Shown piece by piece: positions 33,110 to 42,347 of a stretch of DNA of 64,000 nt. The position numbers and the translations under genes are program-made. Positions within the stretch are counted from its first letter, which is position 1; each line of letters begins with the position of its first letter. The notes beneath the pieces are model-generated. The model was given only the letters and a program-made list of their open reading frames with translations. It did no database searches and was not told where the DNA came from. Origin of the DNA: Synechococcaceae cyanobacterium (GTDB taxonomy: Bacteria > Cyanobacteriota > Cyanobacteriia > PCC-6307 > Cyanobiaceae); contig CANCJV010000005.1 of NCBI GenBank assembly GCA_947378425.1, positions 1-64,000 of the forward strand. Direction: 5' to 3'.

Positions 33110-33463
33110 TCAGTCGGAAAACACGATCGGCGTGTTCAGGTCATCGCAGAAGTCAAAGGTGGTGGGCTCGGAGGAGGTTCCGTCGGCGAAACTGGCCCGG
33201 ATGCTCTGCTTGCAGTCCTCGTTGTCGGTGGATTTGGCCCAGTCGATGCGAACCTTCTGCCCCGCCGCGATGCCGCCATCGAGATCGAACTGACCCCAGC
33301 TGCCGCCCTTTTCGCGGACCTCCAGCCGGGTGATGGCGGACTTGCTGGCGTTCTGCACGTAGAAATACCAACCGCCCGCCTGGGCTGGGGCAACGATGCA
33401 GGCCAGCAGAGCGCTAGCAGCGGCCGTGCGTCCCGCTGTCGTCAAGAAGGACCTGGAAGACAT
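33110..33463 (-). CDS. Small exported hypothetical protein
   Basis: 117 residues with a signal peptide (MSSRSFLTTAGRTAAASALL then ACIVAPAQA, cleaved before GGWYFY). The mature part, FYVQNASKSAITRLEVREKG, KVRIDWAKSTDNEDC and FDFCDDLNTPIVF, has two Cys that could pair. This type of periplasmic protein is widespread in cyanobacteria without a known role. It stands alone, about 110 bases before the permease gene. Confidence 0.65.
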   Translation of the reverse strand: MSSRSFLTTAGRTAAASALLACIVAPAQAGGWYFYVQNASKSAITRLEVREKGGSWGQFDLDGGIAAGQKVRIDWAKSTDNEDCKQSIRASFADGTSSEPTTFDFCDDLNTPIVFSD

Positions 33464-33600
33464 GGGACGACAGTGGGCTGGGACTGGTTCCGTCCTAGGC
33501 GATGGCTCCAGGGCGCAGCGAGCACCCGGTTGGCGCCCGGGGAGTGCCGTGAGCTCAGGGGCGCTGCGCTGGCCTCAGCCCAAGGAACCGTCAGCGTTGC

Positions 33601-34200
33601 TTACATCTGCTCCAGGTAGGCGGCGCAGCCGAGCTGCCGCAGCCGTTCATCCTTGGCCACCACCTGGTCGTGCAGATCGGCCTGATAGCGGGCCAGGTGC
33701 CGGGCCAGGCCTGCATCGGCGATCGCCAGGATCCGGGCGGCCAGCAGGCCGGCATTGAGCCCATTGCCGATCGCCACCGTCGCCACGGGAATGCCCCCCG
33801 GCATCTGCACGATCGAGTGGAGCGAATCCACCCCCGACAGCGCCCGGCTCTGCACCGGCACGCCGATCACCGGCAGGGTGGTGAGCGAGGCCACCATGCC
33901 CGGCAGATGGGCGGCACCGCCGGCACCGGCGATGATCACCTTGAGGCCCCGGGCGGCGGCGGCTTCGGCGAAGGCCACCATCTCCAGTGGTGTGCGATGG
34001 GCCGAAAGCACCCGCACCTCGCAGGCCACACCGAAGCTCTCGAGGATCCGCACCGCCGGCTCCATCGTCGGCAGGTCGGAATCGCTGCCCATGATCACGG
34101 CCACCTGCGCCGTCTCGGGCTCGGGCCCTGGCCCCTCGCCCGCCGGGGCGGTGCTGACGGGAGCCGGAACCACGGCGAACGGATGCGGGGAGGGTGGCAT
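33601..34200 (-). CDS. purE: N5-carboxyaminoimidazole ribonucleotide mutase
   Basis: PurE interconverts N5-CAIR and CAIR in purine synthesis. Motifs are [60 protein letters not shown] and [20 protein letters not shown], all of class I PurE. The N-terminus (about 30 residues, Pro/Ala rich) is longer than usual and the start may be downstream. It is divergent from nagA; the starts are about 30 bases apart. Confidence 0.95.
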   Translation of the reverse strand: MPPSPHPFAVVPAPVSTAPAGEGPGPEPETAQVAVIMGSDSDLPTMEPAVRILESFGVACEVRVLSAHRTPLEMVAFAEAAAARGLKVIIAGAGGAAHLPGMVASLTTLPVIGVPVQSRALSGVDSLHSIVQMPGGIPVATVAIGNGLNAGLLAARILAIADAGLARHLARYQADLHDQVVAKDERLRQLGCAAYLEQM

Positions 34201-34229
34201 TCTCTCCCTACGCGCGCCCTTGCCCCGCC

Positions 34230-35393
34230 ATGCGCTGGCTCACCAATCTGCGGCTGCCTTCGGCCGGCAGCGAAGCCCCGCAACGCCGCTGGCGCGTGGG
34301 GCTCGATGACGAGGAGCGGATCAGCGCCATCGAGGCCCTGGATGCGGGCAGCCGGGCCGCCGGCGAGGACTGGAACGGCGACTGGCTCTCGCCCGCCGGC
34401 GTGGATCTGCAGATCAACGGCGGCCTGGGGCTGGCCTTTCCGGAGCTGACGGCGGCGGATCTGCCCCGGCTGGAGGAGCTGCTGGAGCTGCTCTGGCGCG
34501 ATGGCGTCGAGGCGATCTGCCCGACCTTGGTCACCTGTGCGGTGGCGCCCCTGCGCCAGGCGCTGACGGTGCTGGCCGAGGCGCGGTGCCGGCACCGACC
34601 GGGCCGCTGCCGCTTGCTGGGGGCCCATCTGGAGGGGCCGTTCCTGGAGCCGGCCCGCCGCGGTGCCCATCCGCTCCAGCATCTGCGCGAGCCGAGCCTG
34701 GCGGCCCTCCAGGAGCGCATCGGCGGCTTCAGCGGCGGCCCCGAGGCCGACGTCGCCCTGGTGACCCTGGCGCCGGAGCTGGCGGGCTGCGCTGCGGTGA
34801 TTGCCGCCCTGCGGGCCAGGGACGTGCTGGTGAGCCTGGGCCACAGCGCCGCCAGCGAAGCGCAGGCCCAGCAGTCCTTCGACGCCGGCGTCGGCATGCT
34901 CACCCACGCCTTCAACGCCATGCCCGACATGCACCGCCGCGCCCCGGGGCCGGTGGCCGCCGCCCTGCTGCGCCCGGATGTGGCCATCGGCCTGATCGCC
35001 GATGGCGTGCACGTGGCACCGACGATGGCGGTGCTGCTGCAGCGCCTGGCTCCCGAGCAGGTGGTGATCGTCAGCGATGCCCTGGCCCCCTACGGCCTGG
35101 CGGAGGGCCAACACCGCTGGGATGAACGGATCCTCACCGTCAGCGACGGCAGCTGCCGCCTGGAGGATGGCACCCTGGCCGGGGTGACCCTGCCGCTGCT
35201 GGAGGGGGTGGTGCGGCTGGCCCGCTGGAGCGGCCGGCCGCACCAGGCGATCGCCGCCGCCACCCTGCTGCCCCGCCGCTTGATGGGCGGCAGTGCCCGG
35301 GCCGAAACGGCGCTGTTGGGGATGGCGCTGGCCGACAGCCTGCGCTGGCAGGCCGGCGACGATGGGTCTCTCCGCTGGCGGCGCTCGGCCTGA
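34230..35393 (+). CDS. nagA: N-acetylglucosamine-6-phosphate deacetylase
   Basis: Amidohydrolase-family enzyme that deacetylates GlcNAc-6-phosphate, part of amino-sugar turnover. Metal and substrate motifs: [40 protein letters not shown] (metal Glu), [20 protein letters not shown] (His), [20 protein letters not shown] (His) and [15 protein letters not shown] (catalytic Asp). The start at 34230 ([10 protein letters not shown]) is preferred over an in-frame ATG 36 bases upstream that would run into purE. The length of 387 residues is normal. Confidence 0.92.
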   Translation: MRWLTNLRLPSAGSEAPQRRWRVGLDDEERISAIEALDAGSRAAGEDWNGDWLSPAGVDLQINGGLGLAFPELTAADLPRLEELLELLWRDGVEAICPTLVTCAVAPLRQALTVLAEARCRHRPGRCRLLGAHLEGPFLEPARRGAHPLQHLREPSLAALQERIGGFSGGPEADVALVTLAPELAGCAAVIAALRARDVLVSLGHSAASEAQAQQSFDAGVGMLTHAFNAMPDMHRRAPGPVAAALLRPDVAIGLIADGVHVAPTMAVLLQRLAPEQVVIVSDALAPYGLAEGQHRWDERILTVSDGSCRLEDGTLAGVTLPLLEGVVRLARWSGRPHQAIAAATLLPRRLMGGSARAETALLGMALADSLRWQAGDDGSLRWRRSA

Positions 35394-35568
35394 GCCAGCC
35401 GTTCAGCGTCGGCGTCGCAGGTGGTCCTCAGATCGGCATCACTGGGGGCTGAGCCGAATTCCAGACAGGCAAGGTTGAAAGCACCTGGACCTGGAGGGCT
35501 GAGATCCGGCACAACGACCTCGCTTGGCCGGCCATCAGCCCCGGGCCGACCGAACGGATCCGGAGATC

Positions 35569-37152
35569 ATGCGCGTTCTGCTGATTTACCCGTGTTTCCC
35601 CAGGACCTTCTGGAGTTTTGATCGCGCCGTCGCCAGCATGGGCCACAAGGTGCTGCTGCCCCCTCTGGGCCTGATCACGGTGGCCGCCCTGCTGCCCCAG
35701 AGCTGGCAATTCCGCCTGGTGGACTGCAATGTCCGCGCCGTGAGTGAGGCGGAGTGGCAGTGGGCCGATCTGGTGATTCTGTCGGCGATGCTGGTGCAGA
35801 AACGGGATCTCGCCCACCAGATCAGCCTGGCGAAAACCCATGGCTGCCCTGTCGCCGTGGGCGGCCCCTTCGCCACCTCCACACCCGATGCCCCTGAACT
35901 GAAGGCGGCTGACTATCTGGTGCTCGATGAAGGCGAGATCACCCTGCCCATGCTGGTCCAGGCCCTGCAGAACGGGCTGAAGCAAGGGCGCTACACAGCT
36001 TCAGGAGAAAAGCCCGATCTCAGCGCAACACCGATCCCCCGCTTTGACCTGCTGGAGCTGGAGGCCTACGCCATGCTGGCGGTGCAATTCTCGAGAGGCT
36101 GCCCGTTTCAATGTGAATTCTGCGACATCATCGTGCTCTACGGGCGCAAGCCACGCACCAAAACAACCGGCCAACTGCTCGCCGAACTCGACGCCATCCG
36201 ACAGCTCAACTGGCGCGGCGAAATCTTCCTGGTGGATGACAACTTCATCGGCAACAAACGCAATGTCAAGCAGCTGCTGCCCGCACTCGCCGTGTGGCAG
36301 CAGGATCATGGCTTCCCCTTTTCGTTCACCACCGAGGCCTCCATCGACCTCGCCGACGATGGCGAACTGATGGTGCTGATGAGCAACAGTGGCTTCAACC
36401 GCGTCTTCCTGGGCATCGAAACACCGGATGTCTCCAGCCTGTCCACAGCCAACAAACATCAGAACACCCGCAGCCCCTTGCTCGATGCCGTCGAGACGAT
36501 CACGGCCCAGGGACTGCTGGTGATGGCGGGCTTCATCCTCGGCTTCGATGGCGAACAGGCAGGAGCCGGCGAACGCATCGTCGAGTTCGTCAATCAGAGT
36601 GCCATTCCCCTGGCCATGGTCGGCGTTCTGCAGGCCCTGCCGAACACGGCGCTGTGGCATCGGCTGGATCGGGAACAGCGACTGTTGCGGGTGGAGAGTG
36701 AGTTCGACGCAGGTGTGCAGACCAATCTGCTGAACTTCCTGCCCAGTCGCCCCATCGAGGAGATCGCCTCCGAGTTCATCGAAGCCTTTGACCAGCTCTA
36801 CGAGCCCAGCAATTACCTGAACCGCATCTACAGGTATTCCACCAGACTCGGCAGGGATCAGGTGCGGCGCAGGCCATCACTCAAGAGTTTCTTTGCCCAT
36901 CTGCAACGCCCTCAGGCCCTGATCGGCATGCTGCGCCTGCTCTGGAATCAGGGCGTGGTCCGAGAAACCCGCTGGAACTTCTGGCGTTATCTGCTGCTCA
37001 CGGCAATTCAGCGCCCCCAGCTGCTGGATCAATTCCTGTGGATGGCCCTGTTGAATGAACACTTTCTCGAATATCGCGCCCTGGTTCGTCAGCAGGTGAA
37101 CAACCAGCTGCACTGGAGCTCCAGCCACCGGCTGGCCGAGGTCGCTGCTTAG
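35569..37152 (+). CDS. B12-binding radical SAM protein, DUF4070 type
   Basis: The protein has an N-terminal cobalamin-binding domain (MRVLLIYPCFPRTFWSFDRA, LPPLGLITVAALLPQSWQFR) and a radical SAM core with the CxxxCxxC cluster motif in FSRGCPFQCEFCDIIVLYGR. EIFLVDDNFIGNKRNVKQLL, RVFLGIETPDVSSL and MAGFILGFDGEQAGAGERIV follow, then the DUF4070 C-terminal domain (about residues 390-525). Members include methyltransferases such as HpnP, but no substrate can be assigned here. The start at 35569 fits the family N-terminus. It is 31 bases upstream of chlM, so the two may be co-transcribed. Confidence 0.88.
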   Translation: MRVLLIYPCFPRTFWSFDRAVASMGHKVLLPPLGLITVAALLPQSWQFRLVDCNVRAVSEAEWQWADLVILSAMLVQKRDLAHQISLAKTHGCPVAVGGPFATSTPDAPELKAADYLVLDEGEITLPMLVQALQNGLKQGRYTASGEKPDLSATPIPRFDLLELEAYAMLAVQFSRGCPFQCEFCDIIVLYGRKPRTKTTGQLLAELDAIRQLNWRGEIFLVDDNFIGNKRNVKQLLPALAVWQQDHGFPFSFTTEASIDLADDGELMVLMSNSGFNRVFLGIETPDVSSLSTANKHQNTRSPLLDAVETITAQGLLVMAGFILGFDGEQAGAGERIVEFVNQSAIPLAMVGVLQALPNTALWHRLDREQRLLRVESEFDAGVQTNLLNFLPSRPIEEIASEFIEAFDQLYEPSNYLNRIYRYSTRLGRDQVRRRPSLKSFFAHLQRPQALIGMLRLLWNQGVVRETRWNFWRYLLLTAIQRPQLLDQFLWMALLNEHFLEYRALVRQQVNNQLHWSSSHRLAEVAA

Positions 37153-37183
37153 GATCCGCGCCAGCGAATGCCTCCCCCGTCCG

Positions 37184-38047
37184 ATGTCCGCCGACCTGCA
37201 GGAGGCTCAGCCCAACCCGGAGCGCACAGCTTCCGGGGCCACCAGCCCGGTGGCTCCTTCGGCAGCGCAGCCTCAGGACGGCACGCCGCAGGCCGCAGCG
37301 ATGGCGAAGTCCGCCGGCAGGGAGAAGTCCGCTGGCAGCGAGCAAGCCGCAGGCCTGGAAACGATGGCAGAGAAGGCCGAGGTGCAGGCCTACTTCGAGA
37401 GCACGGGCTTTGAGCGCTGGAACCGCATCTACAGCGACAGCGACGAGGTCAACAAGGTCCAGCGCAACATCCGCATCGGCCATCAGAAGACCGTCGATGA
37501 GGTGCTCCGCTGGGTTCAGGATCAGGGCAACCTGGCGGGCCGCAGCTTCTGCGACGCCGGCTGCGGTGTCGGCAGCCTCAGCCTGCCCCTGGCCCAGTTG
37601 GGGGCTGGCTCGGTGGCGGCCAGCGATCTCTCCGCGGCGATGGTGACGGAGGCGGAGCGGCGCGCCCGGGTCAGCGGCATCGATGCCGGCCAGCTCAGCT
37701 TCAGTGCCTCCGATCTCGAGAGCCTGCAGGGCCGCTACGACACGGTGATCTGCCTGGATGTGTTCATCCACTACCCCCAGGCGCCCGCCGAGGAGATGGT
37801 GCGCCACCTGGCCTCGATGGCCGAGAAGCACCTGATCGTCAGCTTCGCCCCCTACACACCCCTGCTGGCCCTGCTCAAGGGCATCGGCCAGCTGTTCCCG
37901 GGGCCCAGCAAAACCACCCGGGCCTACACCCTGCGCGAGGACGGCATCGTGGCAGCGGCCACCGCCGCCGGTTTCCGGCCTGTGCGCCGCAGCCTCAACC
38001 AGGCGCCCTTCTACTTCTCCCGCCTGATCGCCTTCGAGCGGAGCTGA
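37184..38047 (+). CDS. chlM: Mg-protoporphyrin IX O-methyltransferase
   Basis: SAM-dependent enzyme of chlorophyll synthesis. Core motifs are VQAYFESTGFERWNRIYSDS, FCDAGCGVGSLSLPLAQLGA (SAM motif I), YDTVICLDVFIHYPQAP and FAPYTPLLALLKGIGQLFPG. The frame starts 60 residues before the family N-terminus; this extension has a tandem repeat (KSAGRE then KSAGSE) and is low in complexity. Met61 at 37364 (MAEKAEVQAYF) would give the normal length of about 227 residues and may be the real start. The sequence after the extension is a standard ChlM. Confidence 0.93.
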   Translation: MSADLQEAQPNPERTASGATSPVAPSAAQPQDGTPQAAAMAKSAGREKSAGSEQAAGLETMAEKAEVQAYFESTGFERWNRIYSDSDEVNKVQRNIRIGHQKTVDEVLRWVQDQGNLAGRSFCDAGCGVGSLSLPLAQLGAGSVAASDLSAAMVTEAERRARVSGIDAGQLSFSASDLESLQGRYDTVICLDVFIHYPQAPAEEMVRHLASMAEKHLIVSFAPYTPLLALLKGIGQLFPGPSKTTRAYTLREDGIVAAATAAGFRPVRRSLNQAPFYFSRLIAFERS

Positions 38048-38851
38048 GACCAGGCAGAGGCGGAACGCTGAGCCCCTCGGCAGCCCTGGCCCGGAGCCCG
38101 CTCTAGGCCCCCCTGCAATGGCCGGTTGATGTCCCGCGCGGAGCCCAGCTGCCTCCAGAGCCGAGCAACTTCAGGCTCCCCTGAGGAGCAGCGCCGCTGG
38201 GGCCAGCGAGGGGAACCTCAAACCAGCAGCGCTCAGCCGGAGCTGGCCAACGACGGGCGGCCCTGACAAGCTCGGGATTCTCGTGCTGAAAGGAGCGTGC
38301 CCGCGAGCCATCCCAGCCCCGCCTGAGGCCGGGGGCGATTCAGCGAACGAGCCCGTGGCGGCGCCATCGAGCCGCTGGGGATCGGGGCCGATCTGCTGGC
38401 CGGCATCCACCTCCGGGTCGTCGTGCTGCCGCGCCGAAGTCCGCGCCTGAAGTCGCCACGTTCAACGCCAAGCTCGCCGAGGCTGGCGTGGTTGATCGCC
38501 GCGCCAGGCTGCTGGGTGGCCCGAATCCCAGCAGCAGCTGACCTGCATGCCCAGAGCCGAGCGAGCACAAGCCAGAAAAGCAAACGCCTCACCATCGCAA
38601 CGGGGCGACCAGCAAGGTGGACAGGAGCACCGGCAACAGAGCATGAACGGATGGCGGCCTGGGGGGGCCTGTTCGCCCACGGGCCTGGGCGATCAGGGCA
38701 AAGCCCGGCGATCGACAGGCCAGCGAAGCAGGCCCGGAGGCAGGCCACGGCGCTCAACCAAGACGCTTCACCCAGGACGGCTCAAGCAAACCTGATCTGC
38801 CTGGACTGATCTGCCTGGACGACTCAGCCGATCGGGCTCGTCCAAAGCTGC
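38048..38851. other. No intact gene; probable decayed sequence
   Basis: Several overlapping open frames on the minus strand (longest 38233-38757) contain a hydrophobic stretch (MVRRLLFWLVLARLWACRS), but no frame is protein-like throughout and none matches a family. The composition suggests an inactivated membrane or exported protein. A short tandem duplication lies at 38792-38819. Confidence 0.4.
38792..38819. repeat. Perfect tandem duplication of 14 bp
   Basis: CTGATCTGCCTGGA occurs twice in direct succession (38792-38805 and 38806-38819). It lies in the noncoding stretch between chlM and the DNA methylase and is probably a local slippage product. Confidence 0.85.
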
Positions 38852-39082
38852 TCAACCAGCGCTCGCGATCCAACGATCCAGGGACAGCTCGTGCCGGAAC
38901 CACAGCCTGGAGCCGGCAGCATTCAACGGTCTGAATGATTCATCCACCAGAGCCACACCCTTGACTTGGCCTCGCTGATTGAAGTCAACCCCTTGCAGCC
39001 CCCGACTGGAAAGCCCATCCGTCAGGACAGAAGCCAAGGAGTGGACATACGCGAGAGTGCCGGTGGCAGCAGCATGGCGCAC
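38852..39082 (-). CDS. Possible gene fragment of unknown family
   Basis: 76 codons reading GLSSRGLQGVDFNQRGQVKG, VALVDESFRPLNAAGSRLWF and ELSLDRWIASAG. The alternation GVxFxxxGxVxGVA and the terminal basic segment faintly resemble C-terminal parts of relaxase-like mobilisation proteins. This is a weak impression, and a start codon with ribosome site is not evident. It is divergent from the DNA adenine methylase, with 36 bases between. It may be a remnant of the element that brought the methylase. Confidence 0.3.
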   Translation of the reverse strand: MRHAAATGTLAYVHSLASVLTDGLSSRGLQGVDFNQRGQVKGVALVDESFRPLNAAGSRLWFRHELSLDRWIASAG

Positions 39083-39118
39083 ACTGCTACGATTATTTCT
39101 TCAGGAAAAAATCCCTGA

Positions 39119-40198
39119 GTGATCAAGTATCTTGGCTCCAAGCGCACGATTCTGCCCAGGCTGATGACAGCGCTGAGCAGCCTTGAAGGGGTGAGCTCAG
39201 TCTTTGACGCCTTTTCCGGCACATCACGCGTGGGCTATGAGCTGAAAAGAAATGGCTACCAGGTGTTCAGCAATGACATCAACAGCTATGCCCACATCCT
39301 GGCCCAATGCCACGTGGAAGCGGAAGCCAGCAGCACAACAGAAACGGCAGAGCGATTGATCGCAGAGCTCAATCAGCTGGCTGGCAAGTACGGCTACATC
39401 ACCGAGACCTACTGCATCAACAGTCGATTTTTCCAGCCCCATAACGGCGAAAAGATTGATGCCATCCGCGACCAGATCGAGGCCTGGGAGCTCTCGCCCA
39501 TCCTCAAGGCCATCTGCCTGACCGCCCTGCTGGAAGCGGCCGACCGCGTTGATTCGACAACCGGTGTGCAGATGGCCTATCTCAAACAGTGGGCCCAACG
39601 CTCCTACAACCCCCTGCAGCTGCGATTGCCAGCCATGCTCAATGCTGCAGCCGATCGCCGCTGCCGGGCCTATCAACTGGACGCACTGGCAGCCGCCAGT
39701 GCCATTGAGGCCGATTGCGCCTATCTGGACCCCCCCTACAACCAACACTCCTATCTCGGCAACTATCACATCTGGGAAAGCCTCTGCCGCTGGGATCAGC
39801 CGGAGGTTTATGGGATAGCCTGCAAGCGAATCGACTGCAAACAGAGCAAGAGCGACTACAACAGCAAGCCCAGATCACTCCCCGCCCTGACGGAACTGAT
39901 CAGCCGGTTACGCACGCCCAACCTGATCGTCTCCTTCAGCAATGAGGGCTTCATTGATCGCAATGCCATGGAGCAGCTGCTGCAAGGAAAGGGACATCTG
40001 CAAACGATCGAACTGGACCACAAGCGTTATATCGGCGCCCAGATCGGCATTTACAACCCCAAAGGCCGGCGCACGGGCGTCATCAGCCACCTGAAGAACA
40101 AAGAATACATCTACATCGTTTCCGCCCATCCTCTCAGCCAGGCCGGGCTCGATCAGCTCCAGGAGGGACTGGGTGACCAAGCCAGGCAGGCGGCCTGA
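39119..40198 (+). CDS. D12-class DNA N6-adenine methyltransferase
   Basis: 359-residue methylase starting at GTG. The order of motifs is that of the Dam/D12 class: IKYLGSKRTILPRL and FDAFSGTSRVGYELKRNGYQ (SAM site), then the catalytic DPPYN motif in CAYLDPPYNQHSYLGNYHIW. The middle includes AICLTALLEAADRVDSTTGV. No restriction endonuclease gene is recognisable beside it, so it is an orphan methylase or the survivor of a lost system. The gene and its upstream are more AT-rich than the backbone, consistent with transfer. The target sequence cannot be read off. Confidence 0.88.
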   Translation: MIKYLGSKRTILPRLMTALSSLEGVSSVFDAFSGTSRVGYELKRNGYQVFSNDINSYAHILAQCHVEAEASSTTETAERLIAELNQLAGKYGYITETYCINSRFFQPHNGEKIDAIRDQIEAWELSPILKAICLTALLEAADRVDSTTGVQMAYLKQWAQRSYNPLQLRLPAMLNAAADRRCRAYQLDALAAASAIEADCAYLDPPYNQHSYLGNYHIWESLCRWDQPEVYGIACKRIDCKQSKSDYNSKPRSLPALTELISRLRTPNLIVSFSNEGFIDRNAMEQLLQGKGHLQTIELDHKRYIGAQIGIYNPKGRRTGVISHLKNKEYIYIVSAHPLSQAGLDQLQEGLGDQARQAA

Positions 40199-40256
40199 GC
40201 CGATGCGGATCGCACCGGTGGCACCAACAGTGGTGGCGAAACCGGCAGAACGACCA

Positions 40257-40610
40257 TCAGAACTTCAACCGCAAGGACATCAGCAACAGGCCGATGCAGG
40301 CACCGATCATCAGTCCGGGGAGGCCAGCCCCCAGAAAGGCAACCACGGCGATCGTCACAGCGACCAGGCCCTGCAGAAGGCGAAGACGCTGATTCAGGTT
40401 TCGGGACTGCTCTCGCTGAAGCAACTGCCGTTTACGCCGCTCAAAGACTTGATAATCGCTGAGCGCAGCAGCTTGTCTGGATGAGCCGTCAGCCGCTCCA
40501 GTCCGATCCCTGGCTGGAGTTGGTTCTGGCGGAACATTGAAATCCGGTATCCACCAGCGAGGCACCTCGTGCCCATGTTTGATTCTGCGGTTGCTCTCTT
40601 CGGCTGTCAT
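40257..40610 (-). CDS. Small membrane protein, unknown
   Basis: 117 residues. The N-terminal part is polar (RRIKHGHEVPRWWIPDFNVP) with a Pro-rich segment, then a basic helix ERRKRQLLQREQSRNLNQRL and a C-terminal hydrophobic hairpin LQGLVAVTIAVVAFLGAGLP and GLMIGACIGLLLMSL. This looks like a two-helix membrane protein with a cytoplasmic N-terminus. It runs convergently to the methylase. No family is recognised. Confidence 0.5.
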   Translation of the reverse strand: MTAEESNRRIKHGHEVPRWWIPDFNVPPEPTPARDRTGAADGSSRQAAALSDYQVFERRKRQLLQREQSRNLNQRLRLLQGLVAVTIAVVAFLGAGLPGLMIGACIGLLLMSLRLKF

Positions 40611-40742
40611 GTTCGGCTGTCAACTTGTGCTGCCAGCTTGTGGCAGAGCCTTGCTGCTTGAGCTCCAAAGCGAGCTTACGCCAATCGCTGCATTGTTCAT
40701 GGCGATCGCCTCCACGGGACGGCGCCGCTGGCAGCAGGCTGC

Positions 40743-41756
40743 TCAGGCGTCGAGCGTCCAGCCCGCGGCCAGCGGCGCCTCCAGCACCAGCCGGCTTCCC
40801 CCGGGCCGTTGCAACTCCAGCCGCCAGGCCTGCAGCCGATAGCCGCCATCACCCGGTCGCGCCGTTGCCAGCGCCAGACCTCCGGGCCGGTAGAGCGGAT
40901 CCCCCAGCAAGGGGGCTCCAAGGGCGGCGCAATGAATGCGGATCTGGTGAGGCCGGCCACTGGCGATCGCCACCTGCACCAGGTCGGCCTCGGGCTGGCG
41001 CTCCAGCAGGGTGAGCGTGCTGCGGGCCGCCAGATCGCCGGGTTCAGTACCAGCGGCGGCACACCAGATCTGCCCCAGCTGGGGATGGTCGCGGCGGCCG
41101 ATCGCCGTGGTGATCTCAAGCGATTGCCCCGGCGCCAGCGCCAGCACCCCTGGCACGAGCAGGGCGCGATAGAGCTTGCGGCAGCCTTGATGCACCGCCG
41201 ACCCTGTCCGATCAGCAACGCCGGGGCCTGCGGCAGCGGCCCCCGTGCTCTCGCGCAGCTGCCAGCTCAGGAAGGCGCGGCTGGCGGGCCGGCGGGCACA
41301 GACCAGCAGTCCGGAGGTGAAGCGCCCGAGGCGATGCACCGGCCGGGGCAGGCCTTCCGGATCGCCCTGATGGCGGCGCTCCAGCAGCCGCAGCACGGTG
41401 TGCTCCAGCCAGCCGCCCGCCGGCAGCACCGGCAGGCCGGCGGGCTTGTCGATCACCAGCAGGTCGCCATCGTCGAACAGGGGGAGCGGCAGCTCCGGAA
41501 CGGCCTCCTCCCGCCAGGGGGGGCGATGCCAGGCCAGCCGATCGCCGGCCACCAGCTCCCCATCGGCCGTGAGCCGCTGGCCGTTCCGCTCGATCTCGCC
41601 GGTCCCCAGGCGCCGCCGCCATTCCGCCTGGCCGGAGTGGCGGTAACGGCCGGTATAGAAAGCACTGACAGCCATGCCGCCGGCACCGGCGTCGATCCGG
41701 TCGCGATAGGTCCAGCCGCCGTTGAAGGCTGGCGGCAGCCAGGCTGCGGGGGTCAT
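40743..41756 (-). CDS. RluA-family pseudouridine synthase-like protein
   Basis: Pseudouridine synthase fold of the RluA/RluD group, 337 residues, with an N-terminal S4-like part (GRYRHSGQAEWRRRLGTGEI). LLVIDKPAGLPVLPAGG and RKLYRALLVPGVLAL are typical, as is RPHQIRIHCAALGAPLLGDP. The catalytic motif is normally HRLDxxTSG, with Asp as nucleophile; here it reads VHRLGRFTSGLLVCARRP, with Gly in place of Asp. I recall similar HRLG variants in plants and cyanobacteria, so this may be a distinct subgroup with another active-site residue or no synthase activity. Confidence 0.82.
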   Translation of the reverse strand: MTPAAWLPPAFNGGWTYRDRIDAGAGGMAVSAFYTGRYRHSGQAEWRRRLGTGEIERNGQRLTADGELVAGDRLAWHRPPWREEAVPELPLPLFDDGDLLVIDKPAGLPVLPAGGWLEHTVLRLLERRHQGDPEGLPRPVHRLGRFTSGLLVCARRPASRAFLSWQLRESTGAAAAGPGVADRTGSAVHQGCRKLYRALLVPGVLALAPGQSLEITTAIGRRDHPQLGQIWCAAAGTEPGDLAARSTLTLLERQPEADLVQVAIASGRPHQIRIHCAALGAPLLGDPLYRPGGLALATARPGDGGYRLQAWRLELQRPGGSRLVLEAPLAAGWTLDA

Positions 41757-41775
41757 CGCCGCGGCGGAGCGGCCG

Positions 41776-42267
41776 TCAGCTGCATCCCTGCACGGAGATC
41801 CGGTAGCTGAAGCCGAGGGCCGCGGGCTGGGTGCTGGAGCCCACCCGGAAGTTCATCAGGTTGGTGCGCTTGCCCGGCACAGCGGCAAACGGACCGAACA
41901 TGCGTCCGCCGCCCGGCTCGAAGGTGGGGGTTTCGTTGATCACCTGCAGGCTCGAGCCATCGGTGAAGCGCATGAAGCCGGCCACCGGGAAGCTGGCCCG
42001 CTCGCTGGAGGCGGAGGTGAAGAAGAAGCGATAGCTGCGGAAGGTGCGGTCGACGACGAAATCCGTATTCCAGTTGGTGCGCCCCAGCAGGCGATCGGGC
42101 CCGATGCTCTTGCTGACCACCGCTTGGCCACCACCGCCCAGGGGCATCAGGAAGCGACAGTTGTTCTGGGCCGCTTCGGCCCGGGGGAGACCGCAGCTCA
42201 GCAGGGCTGAGGCGGCGAGGGCAGTAGCAACGGGAAGCGCCGAGGGCGAGACGAAGAACCTGGGCAT
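41776..42267 (-). CDS. Exported hypothetical protein
   Basis: 163 residues with a signal peptide (LPVATALAASALLSCGLPRA, cleavage near AEAA|Q). The mature part (TDFVVDRTFRSYRFFFTSAS, FPVAGFMRFTDGSSLQVINE, GRMFGPFAAVPGKRTNLMNF) looks beta-rich, with Cys near each end (QNNCRFL and ISVQGCS) that could form a disulfide. It probably folds as a small periplasmic or outer-surface domain. No family is recognised. It lies 19 bases upstream of the RluA-like gene. Confidence 0.62.
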   Translation of the reverse strand: MPRFFVSPSALPVATALAASALLSCGLPRAEAAQNNCRFLMPLGGGGQAVVSKSIGPDRLLGRTNWNTDFVVDRTFRSYRFFFTSASSERASFPVAGFMRFTDGSSLQVINETPTFEPGGGRMFGPFAAVPGKRTNLMNFRVGSSTQPAALGFSYRISVQGCS

Positions 42268-42347
42268 CGGCAGAGCAGCGGGGGAAAGGGAGGTTCGATT
42301 CCAGACGACGGCAGCGGATCCAGCGGCGCCGCCAGAGACGGCTGCCT

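Noticed and set aside
38233-38757. 174-codon frame after chlM
   Set aside because: A hydrophobic segment is present, but neighbouring frames share the signal and the C-terminal part is Arg/Ser/Pro noise; at best a decayed gene.
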